Of a stretch of 39,161 nucleotides of DNA, positions 15,143-22,424 are shown piece after piece (the stretch's first letter is position 1; every line of letters starts with the position of its first letter). A program made the translations under genes and the position numbers. The stretch comes from Candidatus Poribacteria bacterium. GTDB taxonomy: Bacteria; Poribacteria; WGA-4E; WGA-3G. The notes under the pieces were generated by a model. That model saw only the letters and a list, made by a program, of their open reading frames with translations, did not search any database and was not told where the DNA came from. The DNA lies in NCBI GenBank assembly GCA_003635195.1, contig PYIY01000210.1, positions 1 to 39,161 on the forward strand, in the 5' to 3' direction.

Positions 15143-16228
15143 CTAAGGGGTGCCCACGAAAGGGATTTCCTTCAGCGTTAGACCGAAAGTCTTTTCAATT
15201 GCTTGCTCTGCAGGTGTATCGTTACCTAATTGATGAAGCAGTACGCGAATTTGCGGAAGACCGAATTGCTGAACAAGATATTCAACAATTGCTGTGGATT
15301 GGATGTATGCTAATTTCCGATATTTCGCAGGAAGTTGGCTGAACGGTTCGCTCAGTGCGGTAAAGGGGAGCAATCGCTTTGTTTCGACTGCCTGTTGCAA
15401 ATTAAGACGTTCGGATTGGAACATAGGACGTGCAACACTTTGTGCCAGTCCTTCATCGAGCCATATAGGACAATGTCCGTTTGTTAGGTGATGGATCAAT
15501 AGATGTACCCATTCGTGCCGAAGCAGCGCGTATAAAATGCCCAGGACCGGTTCACTAACTGCACAGTATACTAACTGGATACTACCATCGTAGCAGCCAC
15601 TCGCCCAGTTCGGCAGCGAACGTTGCGATAGTTCGGTACCGTTTGTATTCGTAATTGAGATAGGTACGGGGGATAGGGGATAGTGCCCGAGCATTTCACC
15701 GAGTTCACTATAAGTTCGATAAATCAGCCCACAAATATTCCACACCGTCTGGGAGTGTATCGCCGAATGGCAGGTCAGACTGAAAAATTCGGAATTTATA
15801 GTGTATTTGAGCGGATCTGTAGCGTCCGGCTGCAGCCGTTCAAGGAATTCTTGAGGCGGTAGTTCCTGCAAATCATCCAAACAGACCAACGTGTCATAAC
15901 ACGCTTTCTCATCAAGAATACGTGCCTTACGTCTAAGGGCTGTCGGCGAATCTGGACACAACTGAAGTGCAATATCAAGGCATGCCAATGCTGTATCCCA
16001 TTCTCCAACCATCTCGTATGCTTTTGCAAGATCGGCATAGATATAGTGATGCTGGGCTGCACCCAATTTCAAGCCGGCGAGGTAGTGTTGGATGGCTTCA
16101 ACATAACAAGCTTGTCCGTAACTAACTGTTGCTTGTCGGAAATGTGACAATGCTAATGAATTGGTATGCCTTAGATGCACTGCTTCATAAGGAACAGGGG
16201 CATTAAATGTACTGCTTTCAATGCACAC
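15143..16228 (-). CDS. TPR protein with C-terminal gluzincin (peptidase MA-like) domain
   Basis: 361 residues from a GTG start preceded by AAGGATCAG. Residues about 25-115 are TPR-like (YVEAIQHYLAGLKLG, WDTALACLDIALQLCPDSP). The C-terminal half is a zinc metalloprotease of the peptidase MA type: His238-Glu239-x-x-His242 (RHEWVHLLIHHL) with the downstream Glu259 in WLDEGLAQSV, giving all expected zinc and catalytic ligands. No signal peptide is seen, so it is probably cytoplasmic unless exported by another route. It lies 21 nt after the FHA gene and upstream of cvpA, suggesting one transcript from the ECF sigma gene onward. Substrate unknown. Confidence 0.75.
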   Translation of the reverse strand: MCIESSTFNAPVPYEAVHLRHTNSLALSHFRQATVSYGQACYVEAIQHYLAGLKLGAAQHHYIYADLAKAYEMVGEWDTALACLDIALQLCPDSPTALRRKARILDEKACYDTLVCLDDLQELPPQEFLERLQPDATDPLKYTINSEFFSLTCHSAIHSQTVWNICGLIYRTYSELGEMLGHYPLSPVPISITNTNGTELSQRSLPNWASGCYDGSIQLVYCAVSEPVLGILYALLRHEWVHLLIHHLTNGHCPIWLDEGLAQSVARPMFQSERLNLQQAVETKRLLPFTALSEPFSQLPAKYRKLAYIQSTAIVEYLVQQFGLPQIRVLLHQLGNDTPAEQAIEKTFGLTLKEIPFVGTP

Positions 16229-16249
16229 CTGATCCTTCTGTTCCTTTAG

Positions 16250-16888
16250 TTATGAACGTTCAATGTCAACGACTTTGAAGCTAATTTTTCCACACTTCAG
16301 GGTAGAACCGTCTTGAACAGTGGTAGGCGTTTCGATGCGTTTGCCGTCAACGTAAGTCGCGTTAGAACTGCCTAAGTCTGTGACGTACACCTCATCGTCC
16401 TTCTGCTCAAAACGGACGTGCAAACGGGAAAGTGTCCGGATTGCATCGTAACGTTTTAACATTTCTGGAGATGTCGGTGATTCTTCAGTATCCCACTGTT
16501 GCAGTGCGTCTGCGTTCGGTAAAGACGCGTCTACCTGCATAATTTCGGTAGTTTCGTTACCCATACCTTGCGGACTATAACCGAATTGCGGCTGGAGTCC
16601 GTCCGGTGCCTCGCCCCGAATTTCCGCCATGACCCGTTCACGGGCACGTTCCTGACTACCTAACGGTAGTGTGACGTTCTCTCTTTCCTCGAAGCGATAG
16701 TGTGTAAAATCGATTAATTGTTTCAACGGCTGAAGTTCTGGGAAGCTGTTAATTTCCTTCAAAAGACGTTTCTGCTTACGCGACAACCTTTGGTTTTTCA
16801 GCCAGCACGTGTAAGCTTCCAGCAATTCTGCCTTCTTAAGGTCGTCTACTGAAATCCCAGCCTTCCGCCATTTCTTCCAGAAGCGCAT
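16250..16888 (-). CDS. FHA-domain protein with degenerate N-terminal half of the domain
   Basis: 212 residues from the ATG at 16888, chosen because GGAGG lies 8 nt upstream; a longer frame to 16933 overlaps the sigma gene. The C-terminal about 65 residues match the second half of an FHA phosphothreonine-binding domain: SRLHVRFEQKDDEVYVTDLG, then SSNATYVDGKRI and the closing GDxL-like strand (DGSTLKCGKISFKVV). The usual opening IGR strand is not recognisable. The N-terminal region is charged and helical, with no other motif recognised. FHA proteins often carry signals from Ser/Thr kinases; no kinase gene is in the window. Directly follows an ECF sigma gene. Confidence 0.72.
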   Translation of the reverse strand: MRFWKKWRKAGISVDDLKKAELLEAYTCWLKNQRLSRKQKRLLKEINSFPELQPLKQLIDFTHYRFEERENVTLPLGSQERARERVMAEIRGEAPDGLQPQFGYSPQGMGNETTEIMQVDASLPNADALQQWDTEESPTSPEMLKRYDAIRTLSRLHVRFEQKDDEVYVTDLGSSNATYVDGKRIETPTTVQDGSTLKCGKISFKVVDIERS

Positions 16889-16904
16889 TAGTGAGTCCTC
16901 CAAA

Positions 16905-17525
16905 TTAATAAATCCACTGGATGCCTTTAGCAACCAGAATCTTTCGTAATTCTTCTGTACACCGAAAAATCCAGATCTTCACGGTTCCTTCTTTTCGGTT
17001 AAGAATACGGGCAATCTCTGCAATACTATAACCTTCTAAGTGCCGCAGCATCCACGCAATCCGATGATTGGATTTAGTGACCTGTTCAAGGGCACTTTCC
17101 AAAATCTGTTGTGCTTCTACGGTTTCTAATTCTTGTTCGGGTCCTGAGTATGGATCCTCATATTTACTCAACGGTTGTTCATCTTCGTCAGGTGAACCGC
17201 TAAGCGGATGTTCCCGAATCCGGTTCCGTTTTCGTATTGCATCGATAATGGTATTGCGAGCCACCATATTTAACCATGCTTGAAAACTACCTTTTTCTGC
17301 GTCCCATTTGTTTTTGTTTAGCTTCTGCCAAACCTTGATAAAAACATCTGAGGCAACTTCTTCTGTATCCTGATAATTTCCAAGCATTCGGTAGGCTTTG
17401 TTGTAAACCCATTTATAATGCTTGTCGAACAATTGCCTAAACGCGGCATCATTGCCTGCTTTCGCTTGCGTTGCGAGATAGGTGTCTTCGACAGCAGATA
17501 AATCATTAGGTGTTTGGCGCGCCAT
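16905..17525 (-). CDS. ECF-family RNA polymerase sigma factor
   Basis: A 206-residue sigma-70 family protein: region 2 at about 25-95 (DTEEVASDVFIKVWQKLNKN, then FQAWLNMVARNTIIDAIRKR) and region 4 at about 140-195 (YSIAEIARILNRKEGTVKIW). AAGGAG lies 9 nt before the ATG. It heads an apparent operon with FHA, TPR-protease and CvpA genes, and its stop is 17 nt from the FHA start. No obvious anti-sigma gene (ZAS or RseA type) is adjacent; the FHA or CvpA product might take that role, but this is speculation. Confidence 0.9.
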   Translation of the reverse strand: MARQTPNDLSAVEDTYLATQAKAGNDAAFRQLFDKHYKWVYNKAYRMLGNYQDTEEVASDVFIKVWQKLNKNKWDAEKGSFQAWLNMVARNTIIDAIRKRNRIREHPLSGSPDEDEQPLSKYEDPYSGPEQELETVEAQQILESALEQVTKSNHRIAWMLRHLEGYSIAEIARILNRKEGTVKIWIFRCTEELRKILVAKGIQWIY

Positions 17526-17667
17526 TATAATCTGCTCCTTCGCCTATAAGTATCCTTATTTAGCAGGCTACACGATATAACGATAACATAGCCCGTAGCG
17601 TTTCAAAAAAGACGAAAAAAGTGGCACGCCTTGGAAAACTAATGCGCTATCCACATTTCTTGTAGTT

Positions 17668-17697
17668 ATTGTAACAAATTATCGCAAAATATGTCAA
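17668..17697 (-). promoter_or_regulatory. Promoter of the ECF sigma operon
   Basis: The minus strand has TTGACA (17692-17697), an 18-nt spacer and TACAAT (17668-17673), followed by a leader of about 135 nt before the sigma gene ATG at 17525. The consensus suggests housekeeping sigma control rather than autoregulation. Confidence 0.6.
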
Positions 17698-17765
17698 GAA
17701 AATAATTTTTTGCGGTATTTAGGTAATGGGTGGTATCACGGATGGCACAAAATCTTGGAGCGCGC

Positions 17766-18644
17766 TTAGGGGACACTTGCAAGGACAATCCGTTCTTTCT
17801 CCGCATAGTCCTTGAGTAGTTTGTATGTACAGTAGGCGGGTTCAGCGTCGATAAGCGGTCGAACGGTATCAGCTTGTGTATCACCGATTTCAAGGATGAG
17901 TTTTCCGTTCGGGGCAAGGTATTCAGGGGCTTCAGCGATTAATCGACGGATCACGGTGAGCCCGTCGTCGCCAGCAAAGAGGGCAATTTCTGGTTCATAA
18001 TCGCGGACATCCGAACTCAAAATATCCCATTCTGTCTTTTTGACATACGGTGGATTGCATACTATCCAATCGAATCGAATTTCTCCAGTCGGGTCTATCG
18101 CCTTTATCGGTTCAAATAGATCACCCGACAGAAATTTGATTTGTGCCTTGCAGGCATGTGTTTCGGCGTTTTTCTGGGCAACTGCGAGAGCGGGTTCAGA
18201 GATATCTGTTGCAATAATGTTCCATTCTGGGTGGTGCACTGCAAGACTCGTAGCGATGACCCCACTCCCTGTTCCGAGTTCCAGTAGACGTTCGGCATCT
18301 CCAGTTTTTTCTTTGAGAATCGTTTCAACAAGCTGCTCTGTCTCTGGTCTCGGAATGAGAACCCGTTCATCTACATAGAACTCTAACGACATGAACTCTT
18401 TTCGATTCGTTAAGTAACTAATAGGTGTGTGCGCGATGCGCTTTTTTATCAGTTCACGATACGGCGTGAGATGTTCTTGGAAGACAGGCATTTCAAATTG
18501 GAGATAAAGTTGCAGGCGGCTTTTTTCGAGTAAGTGTCCGAGCAATACCTCTGCGTCTAATCTTGGGTTTGCGATCCCGTGCTGTTCAAAGTACCGCGTC
18601 GTCCAATCGAGTAAATCTACCACACGCCACATTTTATCGGGCAT
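17766..18644 (-). CDS. prmC: Release factor glutamine N5-methyltransferase PrmC/HemK
   Basis: A 292-residue SAM-dependent methyltransferase that methylates the Gln of the GGQ motif in class-I release factors. The N-terminal helical domain occupies about 1-85. The SAM-binding motif is LELGTGSGVIATSLA, and the N-P-P-Y catalytic motif is VCNPPYVKKTEW, followed by the family segment DYEPEIALFAGDDGL. It lies directly after prfA (26-nt gap), the classic prfA-prmC pairing, and its substrate is encoded there. Confidence 0.95.
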   Translation of the reverse strand: MPDKMWRVVDLLDWTTRYFEQHGIANPRLDAEVLLGHLLEKSRLQLYLQFEMPVFQEHLTPYRELIKKRIAHTPISYLTNRKEFMSLEFYVDERVLIPRPETEQLVETILKEKTGDAERLLELGTGSGVIATSLAVHHPEWNIIATDISEPALAVAQKNAETHACKAQIKFLSGDLFEPIKAIDPTGEIRFDWIVCNPPYVKKTEWDILSSDVRDYEPEIALFAGDDGLTVIRRLIAEAPEYLAPNGKLILEIGDTQADTVRPLIDAEPAYCTYKLLKDYAEKERIVLASVP

Positions 18645-18670
18645 AGTCTGTGTCCTTTGGCTGACGTGCT

Positions 18671-19738
18671 TTAAGTCTCTTTCAACTTCTCGGCTTGATC
18701 AGCAGTTGTTAACTGCTCGATAAAAGCTGCTAAATCACCATCTAAAACGGCATCAAGTTGATAGGAACTAAATTGGATACGATGATCAGTTACACGAGAT
18801 TGTGGGAAGTTATAGGTGCGAATTTTTTCGCTTCTGTCGCCGCTGCCAACCATAGAGCGTCGCGTTTCGGCTCTTTCGCTGTTAAGTTCAGCCTGTTTTT
18901 GCTCTTGGAGGCGTGCTCGGAGAATTTTCATCGCCTTGGAACGGTTTTTATGCTGGGATTTTTCATCTTGGCAGGTTACGACGAGTCCTGTCGGGATGTG
19001 TGTGATCCGGATAGCGGAGTCAGTTGTGTTAACGCTTTGTCCACCGGGACCTGAGGAGCGGTAGGTATCAATTCGCAACTCAGTCGCTTCATCGATTGCC
19101 AAATCGAGTTCTTCTGCTTCAGGCAGCACTGCTACTGTTGCTGCGGAGGTGTGGATGCGTCCGCTTGTCTCCGTCGTGGGAATTCGCTGGACACGATGTA
19201 TGCCACCGTCATATTTCAGGTGCCTATAGGCACGCGTTCCTTCAATTGAGAAAATGACTTCTTTAAAGCCTTTTAATCCTGTAGGGTTTGCGCTGAGGAG
19301 TTCAACTTTCCAATGCTGTCGTTCCGCGTAGCGGGTATACATCCGAAACAACTCAGCTGCAAAGAGACTGGCTTCTTCACCACCGGTGCCCGCCCGAATT
19401 TCGATGATAACATTTTTTTCATCGTTTGGATCTTTCGGGATGAGAAGTAACTTAAGTTCTTCAGTCAGTTTTTCTTTTTTGATTGTGAGGCTATCCAATT
19501 CCTCCTCCGCCAATCCAACCATTTCAACATCAGTTTCAGCTTCTATGAGGAGGCGTGTCTCTTCGAGCGCGGATTCTAACTGCTGGTACTCCTGATAGGT
19601 TGACACAATTGGGGAGAGTTCCGCGTGGGTCTTGGATAACTCCATTAACCGTTGCTGATTTGAAATTTGCACTGGATCTCCAAGTGCCTTTTCAACTTCA
19701 GCATATTTAGTTTCGATGTCCTTGAGTTTTTCAAACAT
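18671..19738 (-). CDS. prfA: Peptide chain release factor 1
   Basis: A 355-residue class-I release factor. The GGQ peptidyl-tRNA hydrolysis motif is in RSSGPGGQSVNTTDSA. The codon-recognition loop reads RIPTTETSGR: a PxT tripeptide (Pro-Thr-Thr) as in RF1, which reads UAA and UAG, and not the SPF of RF2. Length fits RF1. Followed by prmC. RF1 recognises the TAG that interrupts isrB, so that TAG should act as a stop in this organism. Confidence 0.96.
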   Translation of the reverse strand: MFEKLKDIETKYAEVEKALGDPVQISNQQRLMELSKTHAELSPIVSTYQEYQQLESALEETRLLIEAETDVEMVGLAEEELDSLTIKKEKLTEELKLLLIPKDPNDEKNVIIEIRAGTGGEEASLFAAELFRMYTRYAERQHWKVELLSANPTGLKGFKEVIFSIEGTRAYRHLKYDGGIHRVQRIPTTETSGRIHTSAATVAVLPEAEELDLAIDEATELRIDTYRSSGPGGQSVNTTDSAIRITHIPTGLVVTCQDEKSQHKNRSKAMKILRARLQEQKQAELNSERAETRRSMVGSGDRSEKIRTYNFPQSRVTDHRIQFSSYQLDAVLDGDLAAFIEQLTTADQAEKLKET

Positions 19739-19911
19739 TTTGGCACCACTTGCAAGCCAGAGCTTGCTGTTAGCGGTTAATAAAGTAGCGGGTGATCTAT
19801 ATTTCGATTGTAAAGGTGCGTCCCATGCCTATTTCCTGTAAGTTATACCCTTGGACTGTTAAGATACGGGCACCTTTCCTTGAAATTGGATTTATAAGTC
19901 AAATTATATGA

Positions 19912-20127
19912 CTACTCTTCTTCTTCGGTCAGTCCGTAACGTCGGCGGAAACTTTCAACACGTCCAGCAGTGTCAATAAACCGCGCTTGTTGTCCAGTGT
20001 AGAATGGATGGCATTTGCCACAAATATCTACCCGCATTTCGGGTTGGATCGCGAGTGTGTTGTGGGTTTCACCACAAACGCATGTGATAACACATTCTAC
20101 CATTTCGGGATGAATTTCAGGTTTCAT
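19912..20127 (-). CDS. rpmE: 50S ribosomal protein L31 (zinc-type)
   Basis: 71 residues from the ATG at 20127 (MKPEIHP), chosen over a longer frame because AAAGGACATT precedes it and L31 proteins begin at this position. The four cysteines of the zinc-binding form are present (EC, CVC and CGKC), with the family segment CHPFYTGQQ and the closing GRVESFRRRYG. It sits between rho and prfA, a common arrangement. Confidence 0.95.
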   Translation of the reverse strand: MKPEIHPEMVECVITCVCGETHNTLAIQPEMRVDICGKCHPFYTGQQARFIDTAGRVESFRRRYGLTEEEE

Positions 20128-20230
20128 AATGTCCTTTCTTAAATTTTTTCGATTTTTGAATTGCGAGTTTGCTATTCGGTTAGTATTCTCTATTATCGTT
20201 GTCGTCATGCTCCTGAGACACAAAGAGGCA

Positions 20231-20255
20231 CGGCGTAAGAATTCTTCATACGCCG
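20231..20255 (-). terminator. Stem-loop after rho, no U-tract
   Basis: CGGCGTA (20231-20237) pairs with TACGCCG (20249-20255), 1 nt after the rho stop codon. There is no clear run of T after it on the minus strand, so it may be a weak or Rho-assisted terminator or simply a processing or stability element. Confidence 0.35.
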
Positions 20256-20256
20256 C

Positions 20257-21591
20257 TTACCGCTTCGGACGAGCGTTGGCTTTCACAGGTGTAGTGCTGT
20301 TGCTGTAAGTAGCATTATCTACCATTCGTTCGAGGAACTCAGCATTTGTGCCAGTTTTGCCAAATTGCTCAATGAGCATTTCTAGTGATTCGGCATCGTC
20401 CATTTGGCTTGTGAATTTTCGCAGCACCCAGACTTTGTTAAGGACATCTGGTGCTAACAAGAGTTCTTCACGGCGCGTTTTTGATCTTCTGATGTTAATC
20501 GGTGGATAGATTTGGAGGTCTAGTAAAGCACGCTCCATGTGGATTTCCATATTGGCGGTGCCTTTAAATTCTTCATAGATGTATTCATCTTGGCGGCTTT
20601 CGGTATCAACCAGTACGGTTGCGATGACCGTTAGACTCCCACCTTCTTCAAATTTTCGGGCTGCGCCGCAGAACTGACGTGGCTTCACAAATGCCATAGC
20701 ATCTAAGCCACCACTCAATGTTTTACCGCTGTGAGGTGCCATAACATTGTGGGCGCGTGCCAATCGCGTCATACTATCTAATAGCACAACGACATCTTTT
20801 CCATACTCAGCCCACCGTTTTGCCTTTTCAATTACCATTTCCGCGACTTGAATGTGGCGTTCAGGATGTTCGTCGAAGGTGGAACTGATGACCTCACCTT
20901 TGACGGAGCGTTCAACATCTGTAACTTCCTCAGGACGCTCATCAATTAGGAGAAAGATGAGAGAAACTTCTGGATGGTTCGCTTCAATACCGGCGGCAAT
21001 ATTCTTCAGCAGTGTGGTTTTTCCGCTATAAGGGGGCGCGACAATCAATCCGCGTTGCCCCTTCCCGATGGGCGCTATTAAATCCATCATCCGCGTCCCG
21101 AATTCTGAATCGTTATGTTCCAGTTTCAATTGTTCATACGGATGGATAGGTCTGAGGTTATTGAAAAGAATTTTCTGTTTGACAGCTTCCGGTGGCTCTC
21201 CGTTGACCTTCTCAATTTGTAACATTGCGAAGTAACGTTCTGCCTTGTTTTCTGTCTTCTTAGGCGGGCGGATTATACCTTCGACGACATGTCCCGTCTG
21301 TAAATCAAAGCGTCTAATTTGCGATGAGGACACGTAAATATCCTCGTTGCTCTGCAAATAGTTGGAACGCGATGAACGGAGGAAACCGTAGTGTTGATCC
21401 CGATCATCCAAGATTTCCAGGACACCTCCCCCATAAAATTGGATGTCCTCCTCAGATTTAGCCTCTATAATTTCGTTGATCAATTCCTCTTTCCGAGACC
21501 CGGTGTATTCGTCTACTCCGAGCGTCAGCGCAAGATCTTTGAGTTCCGTGAACTCCATTTCTTGGAGCTTGCCAATGTCCAAGCTCTCCAT
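20257..21591 (-). CDS. rho: Transcription termination factor Rho
   Basis: 444 residues. The N-terminal Rho_N helical domain (about 5-45) is followed by the RNA-binding cold-shock-like domain (YGFLRSSRSNYLQSNEDIYV). In the RecA-like motor, Walker A is APPYSGKTTLLKNI, Walker B is VVVLLDSMTRLARAHN, the catalytic region is DERPEEVTDVERSVKGEVI, and the downstream FKGTANMEIHMER is typical. Rho is a hexameric RNA helicase that ends transcription. No large insertion domain is seen. The Walker A reads PPYSGKT where E. coli has PPKAGKT. A long leader of about 680 nt separates it from a strong promoter. Confidence 0.97.
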   Translation of the reverse strand: MESLDIGKLQEMEFTELKDLALTLGVDEYTGSRKEELINEIIEAKSEEDIQFYGGGVLEILDDRDQHYGFLRSSRSNYLQSNEDIYVSSSQIRRFDLQTGHVVEGIIRPPKKTENKAERYFAMLQIEKVNGEPPEAVKQKILFNNLRPIHPYEQLKLEHNDSEFGTRMMDLIAPIGKGQRGLIVAPPYSGKTTLLKNIAAGIEANHPEVSLIFLLIDERPEEVTDVERSVKGEVISSTFDEHPERHIQVAEMVIEKAKRWAEYGKDVVVLLDSMTRLARAHNVMAPHSGKTLSGGLDAMAFVKPRQFCGAARKFEEGGSLTVIATVLVDTESRQDEYIYEEFKGTANMEIHMERALLDLQIYPPINIRRSKTRREELLLAPDVLNKVWVLRKFTSQMDDAESLEMLIEQFGKTGTNAEFLERMVDNATYSNSTTPVKANARPKR

Positions 21592-21599
21592 AGTTTCTA

Positions 21600-22277
21600 A
21601 TACTCCTCGTTGTGCCCAGTTCCAAGGTAATCATTCACCGTGGTGTTCATCTAACAGTTTAGCGAATTCTGAGTTCCCACTCAAGTATACGATCTGTCAA
21701 GATGCGTTCGCAAAAAGCGGGATACGCAGAAAAGGTTAAAATGGAATCGGGACTGATTCTGTAGAATAATTGACTAATGTTGGTTTCTATCGTTTTCGGT
21801 GCGCGGCTAAAACCGCTAATACCGGGTTCCCCAAGAATGCCCTTTTAATGAAACAGCATACGGAGACTAAGGCACGAAGACCGGATTTTGCTACAAAGCC
21901 GGTTAAACTGGTATGATACCCGAACCGAATGCGTGAGATTTCTGAAGATGCGCTTGCAAGCTACGCGCTACGCCATTGAAATACACAACAAGGCAAAATG
22001 CAAGGTATAGTAGGGTATCGGTGGAGTAGGTACAATGTTGCCCGCGGGAATGTTTCTTGTATAGTTGCGTCGCAATGCATGCCAGCAGATGGTTTCAATC
22101 TAAGGATGCCGCTTCTCTGCTTCCATATTGTTGTGGAACATATTGAAGCGAATGTCGCACACATTGCCTTGCGGCCAGTAACTCATTTTCTTCAAAGTAC
22201 GCATTTCTCAGGAGTTTGCACTATTTCGTCAGTGGGAAAGCGTGCTTGCGCTAGGAAGTTAAGAACTTTAAGTATTA
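21600..22277 (-). other. Long gene-free region upstream of rho (possible leader RNA)
   Basis: About 680 nt with no convincing protein gene; frames of up to 109 codons on either strand have no recognisable motif or good ribosome binding site. A strong minus-strand promoter lies at its right end, so this stretch may be transcribed as the rho leader or as a separate RNA. Scanning for tmRNA, RNase P, SRP and common riboswitch landmarks gave nothing. Confidence 0.4.
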
Positions 22278-22305
22278 ATTATACACAATTGACTATAAAA
22301 GTCAA
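22278..22305 (-). promoter_or_regulatory. Strong sigma-70 promoter upstream of rho leader
   Basis: The minus strand has TTGACT (22300-22305), a 16-nt spacer and TATAAT (22278-22283). Predicted transcription start is near 22271, pointing towards rho. Confidence 0.6.
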
Positions 22306-22394
22306 ATTTTTTTTCAAAAAAGATTAATTATTTCCAAAAAACCGTAATCTGTAGGGTCAGTTGTGAACGTGGACCATTCCAAAATCAGGGTTGT

Positions 22395-22417
22395 AAGTGC
22401 GGCTGAAAGCCGCACTT
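22395..22417 (-). terminator. Stem-loop after TPR gene
   Basis: AAGTGCGGCT (22395-22404) and AGCCGCACTT (22408-22417) form a perfect 10-bp stem with a GAA loop, 7 nt beyond the stop of the TPR gene ending at 22425. No T-run follows on the minus strand, so intrinsic termination is not assured. Confidence 0.45.
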
Positions 22418-22424
22418 TGTTAAC

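Noticed and set aside
21740..21780. tmRNA 5' end (GGGACTGATTCTG resembles the conserved start)
   Set aside because: The following GATTCGACGGG-type segment and a 3' T-arm with CCA are missing.
21961..22327. Protein genes in the rho upstream region (67 and 109 codons, opposite strands)
   Set aside because: No motif, no ribosome binding site, overlapping each other, and Cys/His-rich in a way typical of chance frames.
22395..22417. Certain intrinsic terminator
   Set aside because: The stem is perfect but no T-run follows on the minus strand, so it is only listed as a possible terminator.
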